DNA from: Xestospongia bergquistia
Lineage: Eukaryota > Porifera > Demospongiae > Haplosclerida > Petrosiidae
DNA length: 64,000 bases
Direction: 5' to 3'
Assembly (NCBI GenBank): GCA_963965975.1
Contig: OZ014414.1
Location: 5,183,501-5,247,500, forward strand
In this document: positions 35,967-47,597 of the stretch, piece by piece
How the letters are laid out: each line of letters begins with the position of its first letter
Position numbering within the stretch: position 1 is the stretch's first letter
Translations under genes and position numbers: made by a program
The notes under the pieces: model-generated
What the model saw: only the letters and a program-made list of their open reading frames with translations
Database searches by the model: none
Told to the model about the DNA's origin: nothing

Positions 35967-37169
35967 CTATAGAGCTTCGTCTTCATCATCTGAAATTATA
36001 ATAATTTCTTGTTCCACTGCCTTTTGTTGTTCTATAAAATTAAAACTATTAATGATACTATTTTTAGTTATGTACATGTTATTATTTTAGCATACACTAA
36101 CATTTTATTAATTGACTTACTACACTTGCAACTTGTACTTGTAAATTATCCAAATCCTCATGTAATTGATCTCTTTGTTGAAATGCTTCTTTAATACTCA
36201 ATGTTGGTATTTTTGATTGAAATATATTTCCAGTTTTAATTGCTTTAGCTATATCATCTAATATTTTATTACGAACATATGACGGTACTTGTTTTAAGTC
36301 TTTCAACTCTCTTTGAAGTGTTTTCAAAATCAAAGCATTTTCATCTGTTTCTTCCTATGCTTCTTTTTTTCGACAATTTGTTTGATTATGTCCTTCTCTC
36401 CTACACCATTTACAATCAATACTTCGATTTGGTGATGAGACATTCATTTGTACCGATAAAATGATGATTTGGTTTGTGATAACATTCAGGTACAGCATAG
36501 GGATAATAAAAAGGTAGTTGATGTAAACATTCAGTCAAATGTTTTTCAGCTTCAAATGGATCTTCCAATATCAAGCTTCTCAACACTTTAGCATCTGAAA
36601 GAGCATCATGTTCTAATGGTTTACCTTGATATTTAACAACAAAATTGTCTAATCTAAATCTACCATTTTCATCACATTCACAAATTTCAGGTCCAAAAAG
36701 AGTTGCTCGATACATTATTTCAGTAGTATTCTAATAAAAAATTGAAAATCTAATAAAAATTTAAATACTTACCATGAACCAAATATTTAAAGCATCTAAT
36801 TCTTCAATACTATAATTTGCATCCATTCGTAATGCATTAATCAATAATTTAGAATCAAAACTTTTAGAATTATGAGCTGCCAAAATTAGTCATCCTTTCT
36901 TTCAATGTCTTAAAAACTCACAGATCTTGCCAATTCCTTTAGTATAATTTTTAATAGCCTCAGGTATTGGAATTCCATCTTTGTAAACATTTTCACCATC
37001 AGTAGTTAATTCATTTTTTTAGTAGCATCAGGATGAAAAGGAGCATTAGGTACTATAACTAAATTAAAACAATCATTTTCATCTTCTTTAGAGAATAAAG
37101 CTATTTGGGCAATGTTATCATTGATGTATAATCCAGTTGATTCAATGTCAAAAAAGAACATAGAATCAC
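35967..37169 (-). pseudogene. DEDDh 3'-5' exonuclease with zinc knuckle and SIM tail, disrupted
   Basis: From an acceptor at 37170 the minus strand gives MFFFDIESTGLYINDNIAQI (motif ExoI, D-x-E). Then come ILAAHNSKSFDSKLL (ExoII, about 36870) and HDALSDAKVL (ExoIII-epsilon, H-x4-D, about 36610). A CCHC knuckle CKWCRREGHNQTNC follows (about 36410), then a Lys/Glu-rich predicted coiled coil (about 36330-36140). A last exon ends EIIIISDDEDEAL (36031-35967), a textbook SUMO-interacting motif. DnaQ-like exonucleases of this type degrade single-stranded nucleic acid. Disruptions: an A7 run at 37016-37022 is one base short, stops occur near 36895-36905, there is a frame change near 36450 and a TAG near 36357. 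It may be transposon-derived. All three catalytic motifs keep their acidic residues. Confidence 0.65.
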
Positions 37170-37204
37170 CTAAAAATTGTAGGATAAAATATATCATTAT
37201 ATTA

Positions 37205-38285
37205 ATACTAATTTACCTTAAGTTAGGACAGTTCTCTGGTTTATCTAACCTTCCTCCCCTGTTACAACTGGAGAACCTTTTGGTTTATTCTACCAGGATA
37301 TGGTTGATTACCAAATGTCATAATCTCCCATAGAACTACTCCATAAGACCTTTACATTTACAGTAATGATATCTTTATAATAACCACTTCAACCTTAACT
37401 TACCAAATATCTGACTCAATTAAGCCTCTGGTGCCATCCATTGTACTGGTAACTTCCTCTGTCCTTTCACCTACACAATGCAAAGATATAAAATACAGTC
37501 TATCTCTTTCTCTAACTTGTTCGTAGTCTTGACTATACAGATCTTTAGCAAGACCAAAGTCATCAATCTTTACAACACGATCTGCTCCTTTACTTGACAC
37601 AAGACAATTTCGTGTAACAAGATCTCTGTGAATACAATGTTGGTGCTCCAAGTATCGACAACCTTGAGCAAAATCTAATGCTATCTGAACAAGTTCCACT
37701 AAATTCAATGGATGGATAGAGTTATATGGATGAATGGATAGAGTTATATGGATGAATGGATGGATGGATAGAGTTATATGGATGAATGGTATGTGTATGG
37801 ATAACTGAATAGACAGTCAAATTACGATAAATAAATGGACAGATATACTAGTAGACTAAAGAATAAATTGATAGATAGTTTTAAAAGAGTGTACAATCAG
37901 ATCAAGTGATTTTATTTATCATGTGACACTCCAATGTTCTTGTTTAACTTCTCTTAGAAATTTCAATAAGTCACCCCCGGGCATTAATTCCATAATGATA
38001 TAATAGGATCATTATCAAGACACACCCCTAACACCTTAACAATGATTGTAGTTACTGTAATTGAAGGAACGAACTAAGAGAATATAAACAAAATATCATT
38101 ACCTCATTAGAGCTGCTTCCAACAGGAACTTCCTCTGTTCTTCAACTGTACTGCCTTTCCTCAGTGTTTTAATGGCCATAGGGGTGGGGCCTGTACCTTG
38201 ACCAAGGATATCTACAGCTGTACCTTGGTATACCTTACCAAATTCACCTCAATCAATAAACCTGAATGGGAGGAGAGAGAGAGTG
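37205..38285 (-). pseudogene. ROS1/ALK-like receptor tyrosine kinase, kinase domain, disrupted
   Basis: Exons on the minus strand: glycine loop and lysine (GEFGKVYQG, MAIKTLRKG; about 38265-38103, with a TGA just before GEFG); hinge (IMELMPGGDLLKFLRE, about 38003-37930); catalytic loop (HRDLVTRNCLV) and DFGLAKDLY (to about 37530); after a 52 bp intron, KLPVQWMAPE (about 37465-37430); then WSYGVVLWEIMTFGNQPYPG (about 37350-37280) and LDKPENCPNL. The HRD-x4-N, DFG and APE motifs are intact. NLVELVQIALDFAQGCRYLE is characteristic of the ROS1/ALK/LTK branch. Single-base losses after APEG (near 37430) and in a G4 run near 37255, plus the TGA, break the frame. The C-lobe end is missing. Confidence 0.8.
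37715..37800. repeat. ATGGATGGATAGAGTTATAT minisatellite in kinase intron
   Basis: Three to four copies of a unit of about 30 bp (GGATAGAGTTATATGGATGAA) lie between the catalytic-loop and hinge exons. ATGGATGA-type repeats recur in introns at about 18950, 40985-41030 and 55270-55370. Confidence 0.8.
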
Positions 38286-39770
38286 ATAGTTATACTATAA
38301 TTAAATAAGACAGAACATTGTTACCATATTAGGACATATTTCAATATGAAAAAGTATTTCTAAATGTTTGTCTAAAATATATGTATTCATTTACTAAATG
38401 TATAGTATATTAAATAATTGTGAGTAAATCTTACATCTTGTCATTTCAGTGATACTTAAACTCTCAAAGACTCCAGCTGTATATTCCGTTCCATTGTACT
38501 ATATAGACTTATAGGTCCAAGGTCATGTTGTATTAGTAATGGTAGTGGCCTCACTAGAAGTAAGAATCATTATAAGCAAGAACATTAAGACTATAGCTGG
38601 TATTAGGTGAGAGCCCTGGCTTATTAAAATTAAAGTTATTCTTGTTTGTTTGTTTAGTAATGGTATTGTTTAGGATAGCAAAGAAGCTCTGATTTACTAC
38701 ATTCCCTCTTAACTGAGTCTCATTAGATTATCCCAATAAAGGAAAATTATATCAGGTCCATAGACAAGAGATTTGAGTCCAGTTACTGGATCAGATACTA
38801 CAGATAAAGAACAGACATGTTTTATAACTTGATATGATCACCATTTATAAATTTAATACATTAATTTTGATAAGATCCTACAATTATTACTAACATAACA
38901 TTATAATAGACGTAACATTGATTCACCTCATCACATGTTAGCTCATTTTTAGTATGTGGATGACTTTGTGGTTTGCTATTTGTTGTTTTAAAAGAATATT
39001 AGATTATTGAACTTTTCTACTTTGTACACCTGTTATAATGCTAGGTCATTGACAGGTAGTGTTTGTATAGCTTGTTGCTCATGGATGAACAATAATGTCT
39101 AACTATTAGTTTTCCTGTTCTATTTGACTGTACATTAACATGTTCCTATATTGATAGTGTATACATTATCTGTCCATTATCTTACCCATTAAATGGATTA
39201 ATGATGACAGACATTTGAACATCAGAAGTAACATCATTACCACTAACTATTCTTGTAATACCATCAGGATATAATCTGAATACTCTCAATATATTAGTTT
39301 CCCTTTGAGTAGTTCGGCCAACAATGTATAATGTCTGTGCAATCCAATCATATCCCAAATTCAAGTGGATTAAAATTAGACTCTAATTTAACAAATAACT
39401 ATAAAATAAATTGAATAGACAAAGAGAAGGAAAGTTCTACTAACCTCATCTTGACTATTAATATCTACTGTTCTCTTATAAACAGGATGTTCTAATGAAT
39501 TATAATAGTAGATAATCCTATCTAATGTGTCCAATGTAATAGGGGGAGTGACACGAGAGAATGTGACATTTCCACGTTCACCTTCGATTGATCCACAATT
39601 AGATGAAGAAGTTAGTATTTCAAGAGGGGGTGTGGTTGCTACAGATTGATTTGGTATACAATAAATACACATTATAGTATATAATACACATACTGTTAGT
39701 ATAAAAGGTCACAGTACCAGCTGCATTTCTTGAAAAAACCTAAATTTTAAATATCAACAATACAATAACA

Positions 39771-39839
39771 ACAACAACAACAAAAGTAATAATAATAATA
39801 ATAACAATAATAATAATAATAAATAATAACAATATTAAC

Positions 39840-39871
<32 letters not shown>

Positions 39872-39880
39872 CAATACATA
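39771..39880. repeat. (AAT)n/(AAC)n microsatellite
   Basis: About 110 bp of AAT and AAC triplets in an intron of the receptor pseudogene. Confidence 0.95.
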
Positions 39881-40626
39881 TCATTCAACATATATCATAA
39901 ATATTGAAAGGATTAACAGACATATTGGAATGGATAGATGGATAAACAGATAGAGAGATGGGTGACAGATATTGTGACTAACATACTAACCTTTACTTTA
40001 TATATTTCATTGAACTTTAATACATAATAGAGTATATTGATTACATTTTATTGGATTATGAGAGAAATCTCTGTGTTTCTTCCTTTAATAGCAAATGAAG
40101 GGCCATCCCACCTGTGTACACCATTATTTTGCTAAGAAGGAGAGGAGAGGGAAAAAAAAATATATATATATTAATTTGATGTAATGTATTGTTAAACTTA
40201 AATTCAATACATTGATATATATGTGTATCTCTTTAACTCACAAATACATTCTCAGATGTCAGTAATTTCCTCACATTAGTATCATCATAAGTAGTTTTCG
40301 ACCACACCTCCTGCATCTACAGTAGACAATCCATCCCAGACAACAAGTCCAGATATAGCAGTTGTATTTCTTATTGGAGAATATGTATAAAAATGAACAT
40401 TTTAAACTTGTTTTGGTACTAATAAAGAAAAAAATTATTTTAAAATATAACTGTACTATTTTGTATATTTTAGAATATAATCACAAAACTTACAAGCTAG
40501 AGGTGATACAAAGACATTAGTAACAGATGAAGAGCTGACCCAATAATAGCATCCAGTCACTGTAGCATTGACTGTTGTTGAGAACATCTGATCTGAAATC
40601 TGTGAACTACTTTGAAGTATCTGTAT

Positions 40627-40627
<1 letters not shown>

Positions 40628-40682
<55 letters not shown>
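40628..40682. repeat. (GA)n microsatellite
   Basis: About 55 bp of uninterrupted GA. Read on the minus strand it gives a Ser-Leu repeat that is not a real protein. Confidence 0.98.
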
Positions 40683-40686
<4 letters not shown>

Positions 40687-41489
40687 GAGATATATAATGT
40701 ACATATACAGTAAATGACAATATATTACACACAGCACATACCATACGAGGAGACATTACAGGAACATTAGTACCAAACCGCGAAAGAACTAATGAAACTT
40801 GATAGATAACAGGTGAAATATAAAGTTTGATGAGTCCCAAACTATATCAATAAATGTTGTATTAGATGTATCATTGTTAAGATTGGGGTGTCCTGGAAGG
40901 GGAGGAGTCAGAATATCTATATCACCAGTCATGTTAGCTGTGAGACCATCTATAAAATACAAAATATAATGTATAAGATGATATAATTGGAGGGATGGTT
41001 AGAGAGATAGACTAATGAATGGATGGATGAATGAAATACTATGATGGACAAATAAAGTGGTAAAAAGATGATTTGAAAATAAAAGCTTTCATCTATTTAT
41101 CCATTACATCTATCCATCCATCTATCTGTCCATTATTACATCAGTCCATCTTGTCTATCCATCCATTCATCTATTAACTTATACAATTGGATAAATGCAG
41201 AATCAAGAACGTACCAGGTAGAGGTTGTACCTCTATAGCTTTAAATTGTTGTGAACTATCAGATGTGGGATTAGCTCTGATCACACCAACAACTAAAGTG
41301 TGGATGGAGTTTATATCATGAATATCAGCAGAGATTGCGTAGACAACAGTTGGAGAAGACTGTTGTATTATAAAATAATTAGAAATATAGAGTGTATTAG
41401 CACAATATGACATTGAGACTAAAGCAGATGTCAAGTTTAATAATTTCAGAACCTTTGTCTTGTACAATAGGAGCAGGTGGGAGTTCCTT

Positions 41490-41700
41490 ATAAACTTAAA
41501 TGTCTATAGGTACGTTTCTCCTTTCCTGGGGATGGAGGAGGTGGAGCTTTTCGCTTTGGGATGCTAGGTGATATTTTGAGACTTTTTGTCAGATGTACAA
41601 CGTGGTGAGCTCCCATTTGAACTACCTTGAGATTTAAGATGAGGTTGTGGACTCTCTTGACTAGAATTGCTCAGAGACATAGGAGCTCAGGAAAAACTTG
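41490..41700 (-). pseudogene. Pro-rich cytoplasmic-protein fragment
   Basis: Minus strand: MSLSNSSQESPQPHLKSQ and NGSSPRCTSDKKSQN, then after a frame change in an A5 run, SPSIPKRKAPPPPSPGKEK. PKRKAPPPPSP is an SH3/WW-ligand-type proline cluster. It could be the N-terminal exon of the adjacent receptor gene or an unrelated fragment. No domain is recognised. Confidence 0.35.
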
Positions 41701-42310
41701 ATAGTTGCTCCACTCATTGACCACGCATTACTAAACTAAGTTTAGACTGTTGGAATATTTTAAATACATTTTTGTTATTTACAGATGTTTTTTCTTTAAT
41801 TACAATATTACTTTTTCATAATTTACAATGTTAATACAACAGTGTAAAGACAATGTGAAATTTACAATGTTAATACAACAATTGTAATAAATCCATCATA
41901 TTATTTACATTATGTAAAAAAAGGTACAAAATGAATGGAATATTTACTATTATAATTGTAGTATAAACCATCTCATTTACATCAATAAAACAACGAATGT
42001 ATTCAATACTTTTTTTCCTGTGTACCATCTCCTCAATATCATCCCATGCATCATCCTCCATCAACCTCTCTTCGTTTCTCCCCAACATCAATCCTCATCC
42101 TTACTCTCATCCCCAAAAACCTCCGCTTTCTTCCATCACCTCTTGTAAATCAACTTCCTCTGAAATATGTCACTCCTCAGCAACCTCTTAACCAAATTGT
42201 CCATCATCCTCCATATCTTCAAGGCTTAACGTACAATCTAGCTTCTCTGTTGTTAACTCGATTAAGTCCACCTCTCTCTCCTGCAAATCCAACTCATTAA
42301 AAATCTTACA

Positions 42311-42540
42311 CTTCAATACTAGCTAGAAGTCTTCTACCTAAACTAGATGATTTTGCTGTTATATATTCCTCTTCCTTCCCTGATATTGTTTGTATTTTTG
42401 AGTACTGGTTGTCTCCTGACATTTCAGACAATGAGATCTCTATACCTAATTATTACTGTGTTTGTAAAGATTGTTCCCACCATGGTGGTGGAATAGTTGT
42501 TTATATTAAATCTTCACTTTCATTCAAAGTAATCCCATAG
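42311..42540 (+). mobile_element. LINE endonuclease fragment
   Basis: One frame reads ARSLLPKLDDFAVIYSSS, DIVCIFEYWLSPDISDNEIS and CSHHGGGIVVYIKSSL. This is the N-terminal part of an APE-type endonuclease of a CR1/L2-like LINE: N-ARSL start, ExTWL-like motif and HGGG(V)xxYV. It stops at about 42540 without reverse transcriptase. The upstream C/T-rich, low-complexity 42000-42300 may be its 5' part but is not convincing as coding. Confidence 0.7.
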
Positions 42541-43037
42541 ATCAGATAACAAGAGATGAATACAATACTAACTTGTAATACTTAACAGTTCAGATTTAAC
42601 TTCAACTCATGTTATGATTATTGTTAAGATGGGTGTGGTCATTTTATCTCATGTGATGAGCCTCACCCAAAAGGTCACCAAATTTACTGGGCGTGTCACC
42701 ACTCTGTTGAAGTTAGCAGCACATTCGTGCAGCAGCACATTCCTGTAGGTGGATCTTAAAACCGCGATATGTGTTGCTGCAGTTAATGTGCATTCCTTGC
42801 ATTCCTTATTTGAATGTGCTGCTGCAGAAGCTTAATTAATGTCTCATCACCACATGACAATGCTACAAGGAAATTGTATTATTTTGGATATGAGACTGCA
42901 CTGAAAGATCTCTGAAGGTCAGTGTTTTTGTATTGATGCCTAGGCAGCAATAGCAAACATTAGTGTAGTATACTCTGCTCAAAGCATTGTTGATTGTGCA
43001 TCAAGTGCTTATGTTGGAGGATATGAGACTCTTATTG
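42541..43037. other. Spacer containing a displaced promoter-like segment
   Basis: Between the LINE fragment and the palindrome. Its only structured part is 42656-42745 (separate entry), followed by several more GTGCTGCTGCA words to about 42830. No gene. Confidence 0.45.
42656..42745. promoter_or_regulatory. Displaced copy of the DD-LRR gene promoters
   Basis: 42656-42681 matches the promoter of paralogue B (57622-57646) in the same orientation: TGAGCC(T/C)CACCC, then AAAGGTCACCA. 42693-42745 matches the reverse complement of the promoter of paralogue A (47531-47584): GTGTCACCACTCTGTTGAAG and AGCAGCACATTC. Both halves therefore derive from the upstream region of this gene family, yet no death-domain exon follows here. 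Confidence 0.55.
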
Positions 43038-44295
43038 GCTTAAGGTAAAAATATATGAATTTTTTTTTCAGCTTTTTTTGATGGAATCATGTAAAGATAC
43101 TTGTTCTAATAATTGATCATGCTTTAAAAAGTTTTTTAAACCCTAGTACTTTGCAGAAATGTAGTTTGATTCCTTAATATCTGCAATGCTTTGGAGACGT
43201 CAAATAATAATATTAAAGAACCTAGAGAGCTGAAACTTTTGAAAATTAAAGATGAAGTCAATTGCTACAATTATACGGATGGATTTATTTCTACAATAAT
43301 ATTTGACATTTTTACAAAGCTATAAACCTTCCCTACTTTAATCACTATTATTATTATATGTTATACAAATCGTACAAAGAAATGCATCCGTAAAAGTACT
43401 AAAAATTGATCATTTTCGTTCTTGAACTTGTCAGCAGGTTGTTACATTATCCATAGAATCAAAAATCACAACAACAGTATCTAACAGTGCAAAAGTCGCC
43501 ATCTTGATAATGAATAATCGATTTTCATTAATTAAAGCCAATGAATACACTTAGTGTCAGGTTATTGATAAGTGACTTTCGCGGGGTTAAAATAGTTAAA
43601 TAAAATGTATTAATTATTATTGCTATTATTATTATTATTATTATTGTTCGTAGTCTTATGTGCCTTCATCTCAAAGCAGACCATGCTTTAATAACAATAA
43701 TAACAACAATAATAAAAATAGTAATAATATATTTAACTATTTTAATCCCGCGAAATTCACTTATCAATAACCTGACACTAAGTGTATTCATTGGCTTTAA
43801 TTAATGAAAATCGATTATTCATTATCAAGATGGCGACTTTTGCACTGTTAGATACTGTTGTTGTGATTTTTGATTCTATGGATAATGTAACAACCTGCTG
43901 ACAAGTTCAAGAACGAAAATGATCAATTTTTAGTACTTTTACGGATGCATTTCTTTGTACGATTTGTATAACATGTAATAATAATAGTGATTAAAGTAAG
44001 CAAGGTTTATAGCTTTGTAAAAATGTCAAATATTATTGTAGAAATAAATCCATCCGTATAATTGTAGCAATTGACTTCATCTTTAATTTTCAAAAGTTTC
44101 AGCTCTCTAGGTTCTTTAATATTATTATTTGACGTCTCCAAAGCATTGCAGATATTAAGGAATCAAACTACATTTCTGCAAAGTACTAGGGTTTAAAAAA
44201 CTTTTTAAAGCATGATCAATTATTAGAACAAGTATCTTTACATGATTCCATCAAAAAAAGCTGAAAAAAAATTTCAGATATTTTTACCTTAAGAT
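43038..44295. repeat. 1.25 kb near-perfect palindrome (foldback)
   Basis: Left arm 43038-43603 and right arm 43728-44295 are reverse complements at very high identity. Only scattered substitutions and A/T-run length changes are visible. The spacer of about 125 bp holds (ATT)n/(AAT)n runs. The outer ends are CTTAAGGTAAAAATAT and its complement. No coding potential is seen in the arms. It may be a foldback transposon or a recent inverted duplication. A transcript through it would form a 560 bp duplex. Confidence 0.9.
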
Positions 44296-44589
44296 TGGTT
44301 TGTAAGTCCAATATAACTTCAGGGTTTCCAATTAATATTCAAATTTCTGACTTTCTTTCAAGCATTTCAGTACAAATTTGATCAATATGACTATCAGATT
44401 CATATTAAAATACAGCAATATGTCATTTCTATCACTACAATAGAGTTCAAGTTAATAACTTAAAATCAAGAACTTTGTGTTTGGATACAGGGAAGTTGTC
44501 TTTGTACGAGGCACTTAACTGCCTTTTCATATGAAAAGTGAAATTTCTCCATTATTAACAAAGTGAGAATCTATAAGTATAATTCAATG

Positions 44590-46700
44590 AGGTTATAGCT
44601 TATGACTTATTATCTGGAATTACCTCTGGCCAGACGATTGATTTCATAAAATCATTTAAATAGAAAACACGTTTTTTTAGACAATCACTTGCCAAAGCAA
44701 GTAAATAGTAATTAATTTCCATTATCTACATGAAACTGTATGAAGTAATTGTTTGTTAGACTGATATTCTCACCATATCATCAAGGTCAATTGGCCAATC
44801 ATCATCCACATACTTTACTTTAACAAAGTCACTATAACATTCTCCATTTAATAGTTGTCTGATTGTATGCTATTTTGTATTATAAAAATATGAATTTTAT
44901 ATGATATTTGTAAACATACTTCATTTGCTTTGATTGTTGTTCTAATGAACCCTCTTGTAAATATGCAGTCACTGATACAATGATAGAATATTATCTATAG
45001 TATTCACATATATGAAAAACATACTGATCTGATTTGTCACGTCTAAAGTTTGGATAACTTTTAAGGTAAAATTCCTTGCCCCATTTTTGTTCAGTACAAA
45101 ATATATCATCCTTATCTATTACTGGTTCAGATGTAAATGATGGAAGTAGTATGTCATTGTCCTCTAAATCTTCTACTAAATATCAATCAACATAGAATTT
45201 ATAGAACAGTATACTTACGATCCATTATATAATTAACTTCATTGTCTCCATCACAGCCTAAAGATAACAAAGTTTGAAATTATAATCACTCAGTATTTAT
45301 GTAATTTATTATGTACCTGAGTTGACATAAGTTTTGATGGTTTCTATGTAATCTGGTGGAACATTTTCCATATGCACTTCTGCTACTGAACAGCTAGATA
45401 TTAACAGACAATGTATTAATATATGATGAGTGTACACATTTTATGAACAACATACCTTATTTTAAGGATCCATTTCTTGTAAGTTGTCAACTATTTTTAT
45501 AAATAATGTCAACATGTAATAAACAGTCTCTACCTCAAAATCATCCTCATCATATGATATTCTGAGATAACTTGCCACATACTGTTAAGTTTAATTGACT
45601 AATGTAAATGTTAAATCTTACCTATGCTTTTCACATACCTTACATATATATACATTTCTGTAGATGTCAGGGCATGTGTCCTTATGATTAAATATGTTAG
45701 TGTATCCTATTTTTAATTAAACTTTTTACCAACCTTCACCACATTAATTTTCCAATTGTTATATCTTCTTGCTTCCTTCATTACTGTTGTCCTCCATGTA
45801 GCAACTGCTTTCCTGTAAGTTATCTCAACCACGTGCAGTATCACATGTAAATATACCTGAAAGTGTGAATAAGTTCATTAGCCTTATCACTTATCTTATC
45901 ACAAATAGTATATACTAATATATCCTTATTCTCATGTTGACTGAACTGTAATAGATAAAGTGATAATAGTGAAGGTGTTTTATTAGATTTTCACTCACTA
46001 ATACTATATCCTCTTCCAAAATAGGACAAAATATCAGGAATATCTCTCCATATCGTTGGTCTCCAGTAGATCTCTGTTGTATATAATACATGCTCAAGAC
46101 TTCTTCATTATAACTTACTTTCATGTAAAAACATGGATTCACTCTGTCAAATTCGGACATGGATTTTTTTGTCATGCAAATTTGTAAGTCTACACTGTTT
46201 ATGACTTCAACATAGCCCAAATCCTTTACAATAGAGTATTGTTCAAACATGACATATTTGATTGTTTCAATTACTGACTGTATAATAAATAGGTTTCAAA
46301 TTTGTTTGGACATTAATGGCTGACATTTCTGATTGCATTGTTTCACTTGTCTCTGTTTTGGTATTAACTACTAAATAGAATGAACTAGAATGGAATGTTT
46401 TGTGTTTAAGAACTCACAATTAGAGTTAAAGTGTACTGGTGGAAGTTCATTATCATTGGTGCTGCTTTCAGACATAGTGGACAAGGCTGGTTATCAATAA
46501 GAAAAGACTTATCTAAGCATTTTATGTGAATCACTAACTTTCTTGCTTTTGAAGAGTATTTAGCTCCAACAAGATCATTGTTCGAGCTATTTGAGCTTCA
46601 CTCTATGATTTACGTAACCTGCTTGTACAAGTAGACATTTTTACACTTACTTCTTTAAAATTTAGTTTTCTCTTCTCAGTGAAACACTTTGCTGCCTGTA
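44590..46700 (-). CDS. Unrecognised multi-exon gene, at least 12 short exons
   Basis: On the minus strand a long series of small exons with GT-AG ends can be read: FTEKRKLNFKE (about 46670), SEAQIARTMILLELNTLQKQ (about 46590), MSESSTNDNELPPVHFNSN (about 46475), SETMQSEMSAINVQTNLKPI, YSIVKDLGYVEVINSVDLQI (46250-46120), SQHENKDILVYTICDKIS, KAVATWRTTVMKEARRYN, YVASYLRISYDEDDFE, SVAEVHMENVPPDYIETIKT, VEDLEDNDILLPSF with KWGKEFYLKSYPNF (about 45176-45030), HTIRQLLNGECYSD with KYVDDDWPIDLDDM (44871-44774), and MEINYYLLALASDC (about 44725-44630). I know no family with these motifs. The protein is acidic and soluble-looking. One TAG interrupts the second exon. The 3' end may have been cut by the palindrome at 44295. 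Confidence 0.45.
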
Positions 46701-46774
46701 AATGTAAATGAACAGTATGCAAGTGAATGATGTCTTACCATGCAGACAAATACCCCACAATTGCAGGCATTACT

Positions 46775-46968
46775 CCATTTGTTCATTTTTTAGTACATTT
46801 CCTCTTATTGCTGGCTTTTGAGACTTTGAATATGAACGACATTATGATATTCAAGTGTGTTAGTACAAATACTATCGTCAGTTGTTTTGATGTGGGAGTG
46901 TCTTTCCCACCCAGCAATAAGGCCATTTGTTTATTTTAGTACATTTCCTCTTATTGCTGGCTATTGAG
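46775..46968. repeat. Direct repeat of about 46 bp
   Basis: TTTAGTACATTTCCTCTTAT followed by TGCTGGCT(T/A)TTGAG occurs at 46775-46822 and 46923-46968. The 100 bp between the copies is unique. No gene. Confidence 0.8.
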
Positions 46969-47530
46969 TCCATTTTTTGTGAACTGTTGTAATGATGTAT
47001 ATTAAGAAGTCATATTGAATGATGTTGTCACCTTGTATATTACAAGCCATTATGATCACATAAGAATGTGAAGCTTGTCACTGTTTTTAACTACTGTTTT
47101 TAACTCAGTAAAATTCATGTAAATGTTTATAATAACCTAATGTTTTTTTAAATTTGTATGCAAAACAATCTAGTGTAAGAAATTAAGGACAAACGTTCCT
47201 GGAGACCAGTAACTACAGTGCTAGTTTCTAGATTATTGTTTATACTAACAATTTTATCCCCAAATTTTGTTTTTAAGAAAATATGAAGTGATTTAAAAAA
47301 AAAAATTATTAAACAAACTGTTTAGAAAGGATTTAATTGGCTATCATTTATAATATATTAACTAAATCGATGGAATGTTCTGTCCTACACACAATGTTGT
47401 TGTACGTTTTCCGTATCTGCAGCTCCACCCTATATACAATATTGTTTTCCGTATACAGCAACTGCAGCTCCACCCTATCAAAAATACTTGAAACCACAAA
47501 TATTTAATAAGGCGTGGTTTTCTAGTACCT

Positions 47531-47597
47531 GAGGAATGTGCTGCTGGTGAATGTGCTGCTAACTTCAATAGAGTGTCGTGTCACCATACAGAGAGCA
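47531..47597 (+). promoter_or_regulatory. 5' flank/leader of paralogue A
   Basis: Directly before ATG 47598. Contains two GAATGTGCTGCT words 18 bp apart and GTGTCGTGTCACCAT. An inverted copy lies at 42693-42745. Conservation between the two suggests a functional promoter or 5' UTR, but no TATA box is obvious. Confidence 0.45.

Larger units (their letters stand above)
38560..41480 (-). pseudogene. Ectodomain of the ROS1-like kinase: FNIII and YWTD propeller pieces
   Basis: Minus-strand exons upstream of the kinase encode fragments of a ROS1/sevenless-type extracellular region. Near 38600-38790 lies a fibronectin III domain (DPVTGLKSLVYGPD, TQLRGNVVN, GLSPNTSYSLNVLAYN) with one frame change. 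At 39182-39364 there is a beta-propeller piece (YDWIAQTLYIVGR, ILRVFRLYPDG). At about 39430-39640 there is another piece (NSLEHPVYKRTVDI). NNGVHRWDGPSFAIKGRN lies near 40100. Further pieces are at about 40500-40840 and 41216-41440 (QFKAIEVQPLPG). The order FNIII and propeller above a ROS1/ALK-like kinase supports one receptor gene. The transmembrane segment was not located. Confidence 0.6.

Noticed and set aside
40456-40840. Minus-strand frames with long Ser-Leu runs
   Set aside because: The runs come from translating the (GA)n microsatellite; only the flanking receptor exons are plausible.
42046-42300. Pro/Ser/Leu-rich plus-strand frames
   Set aside because: C/T-rich low-complexity sequence near a LINE fragment; composition alone keeps the frames open.
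42690-42745. AGCAGCACATTC resembles the miR-15/16 seed
   Set aside because: No hairpin precursor is formed and the sequence is explained as a promoter copy of the DD-LRR gene; similarity is chance.
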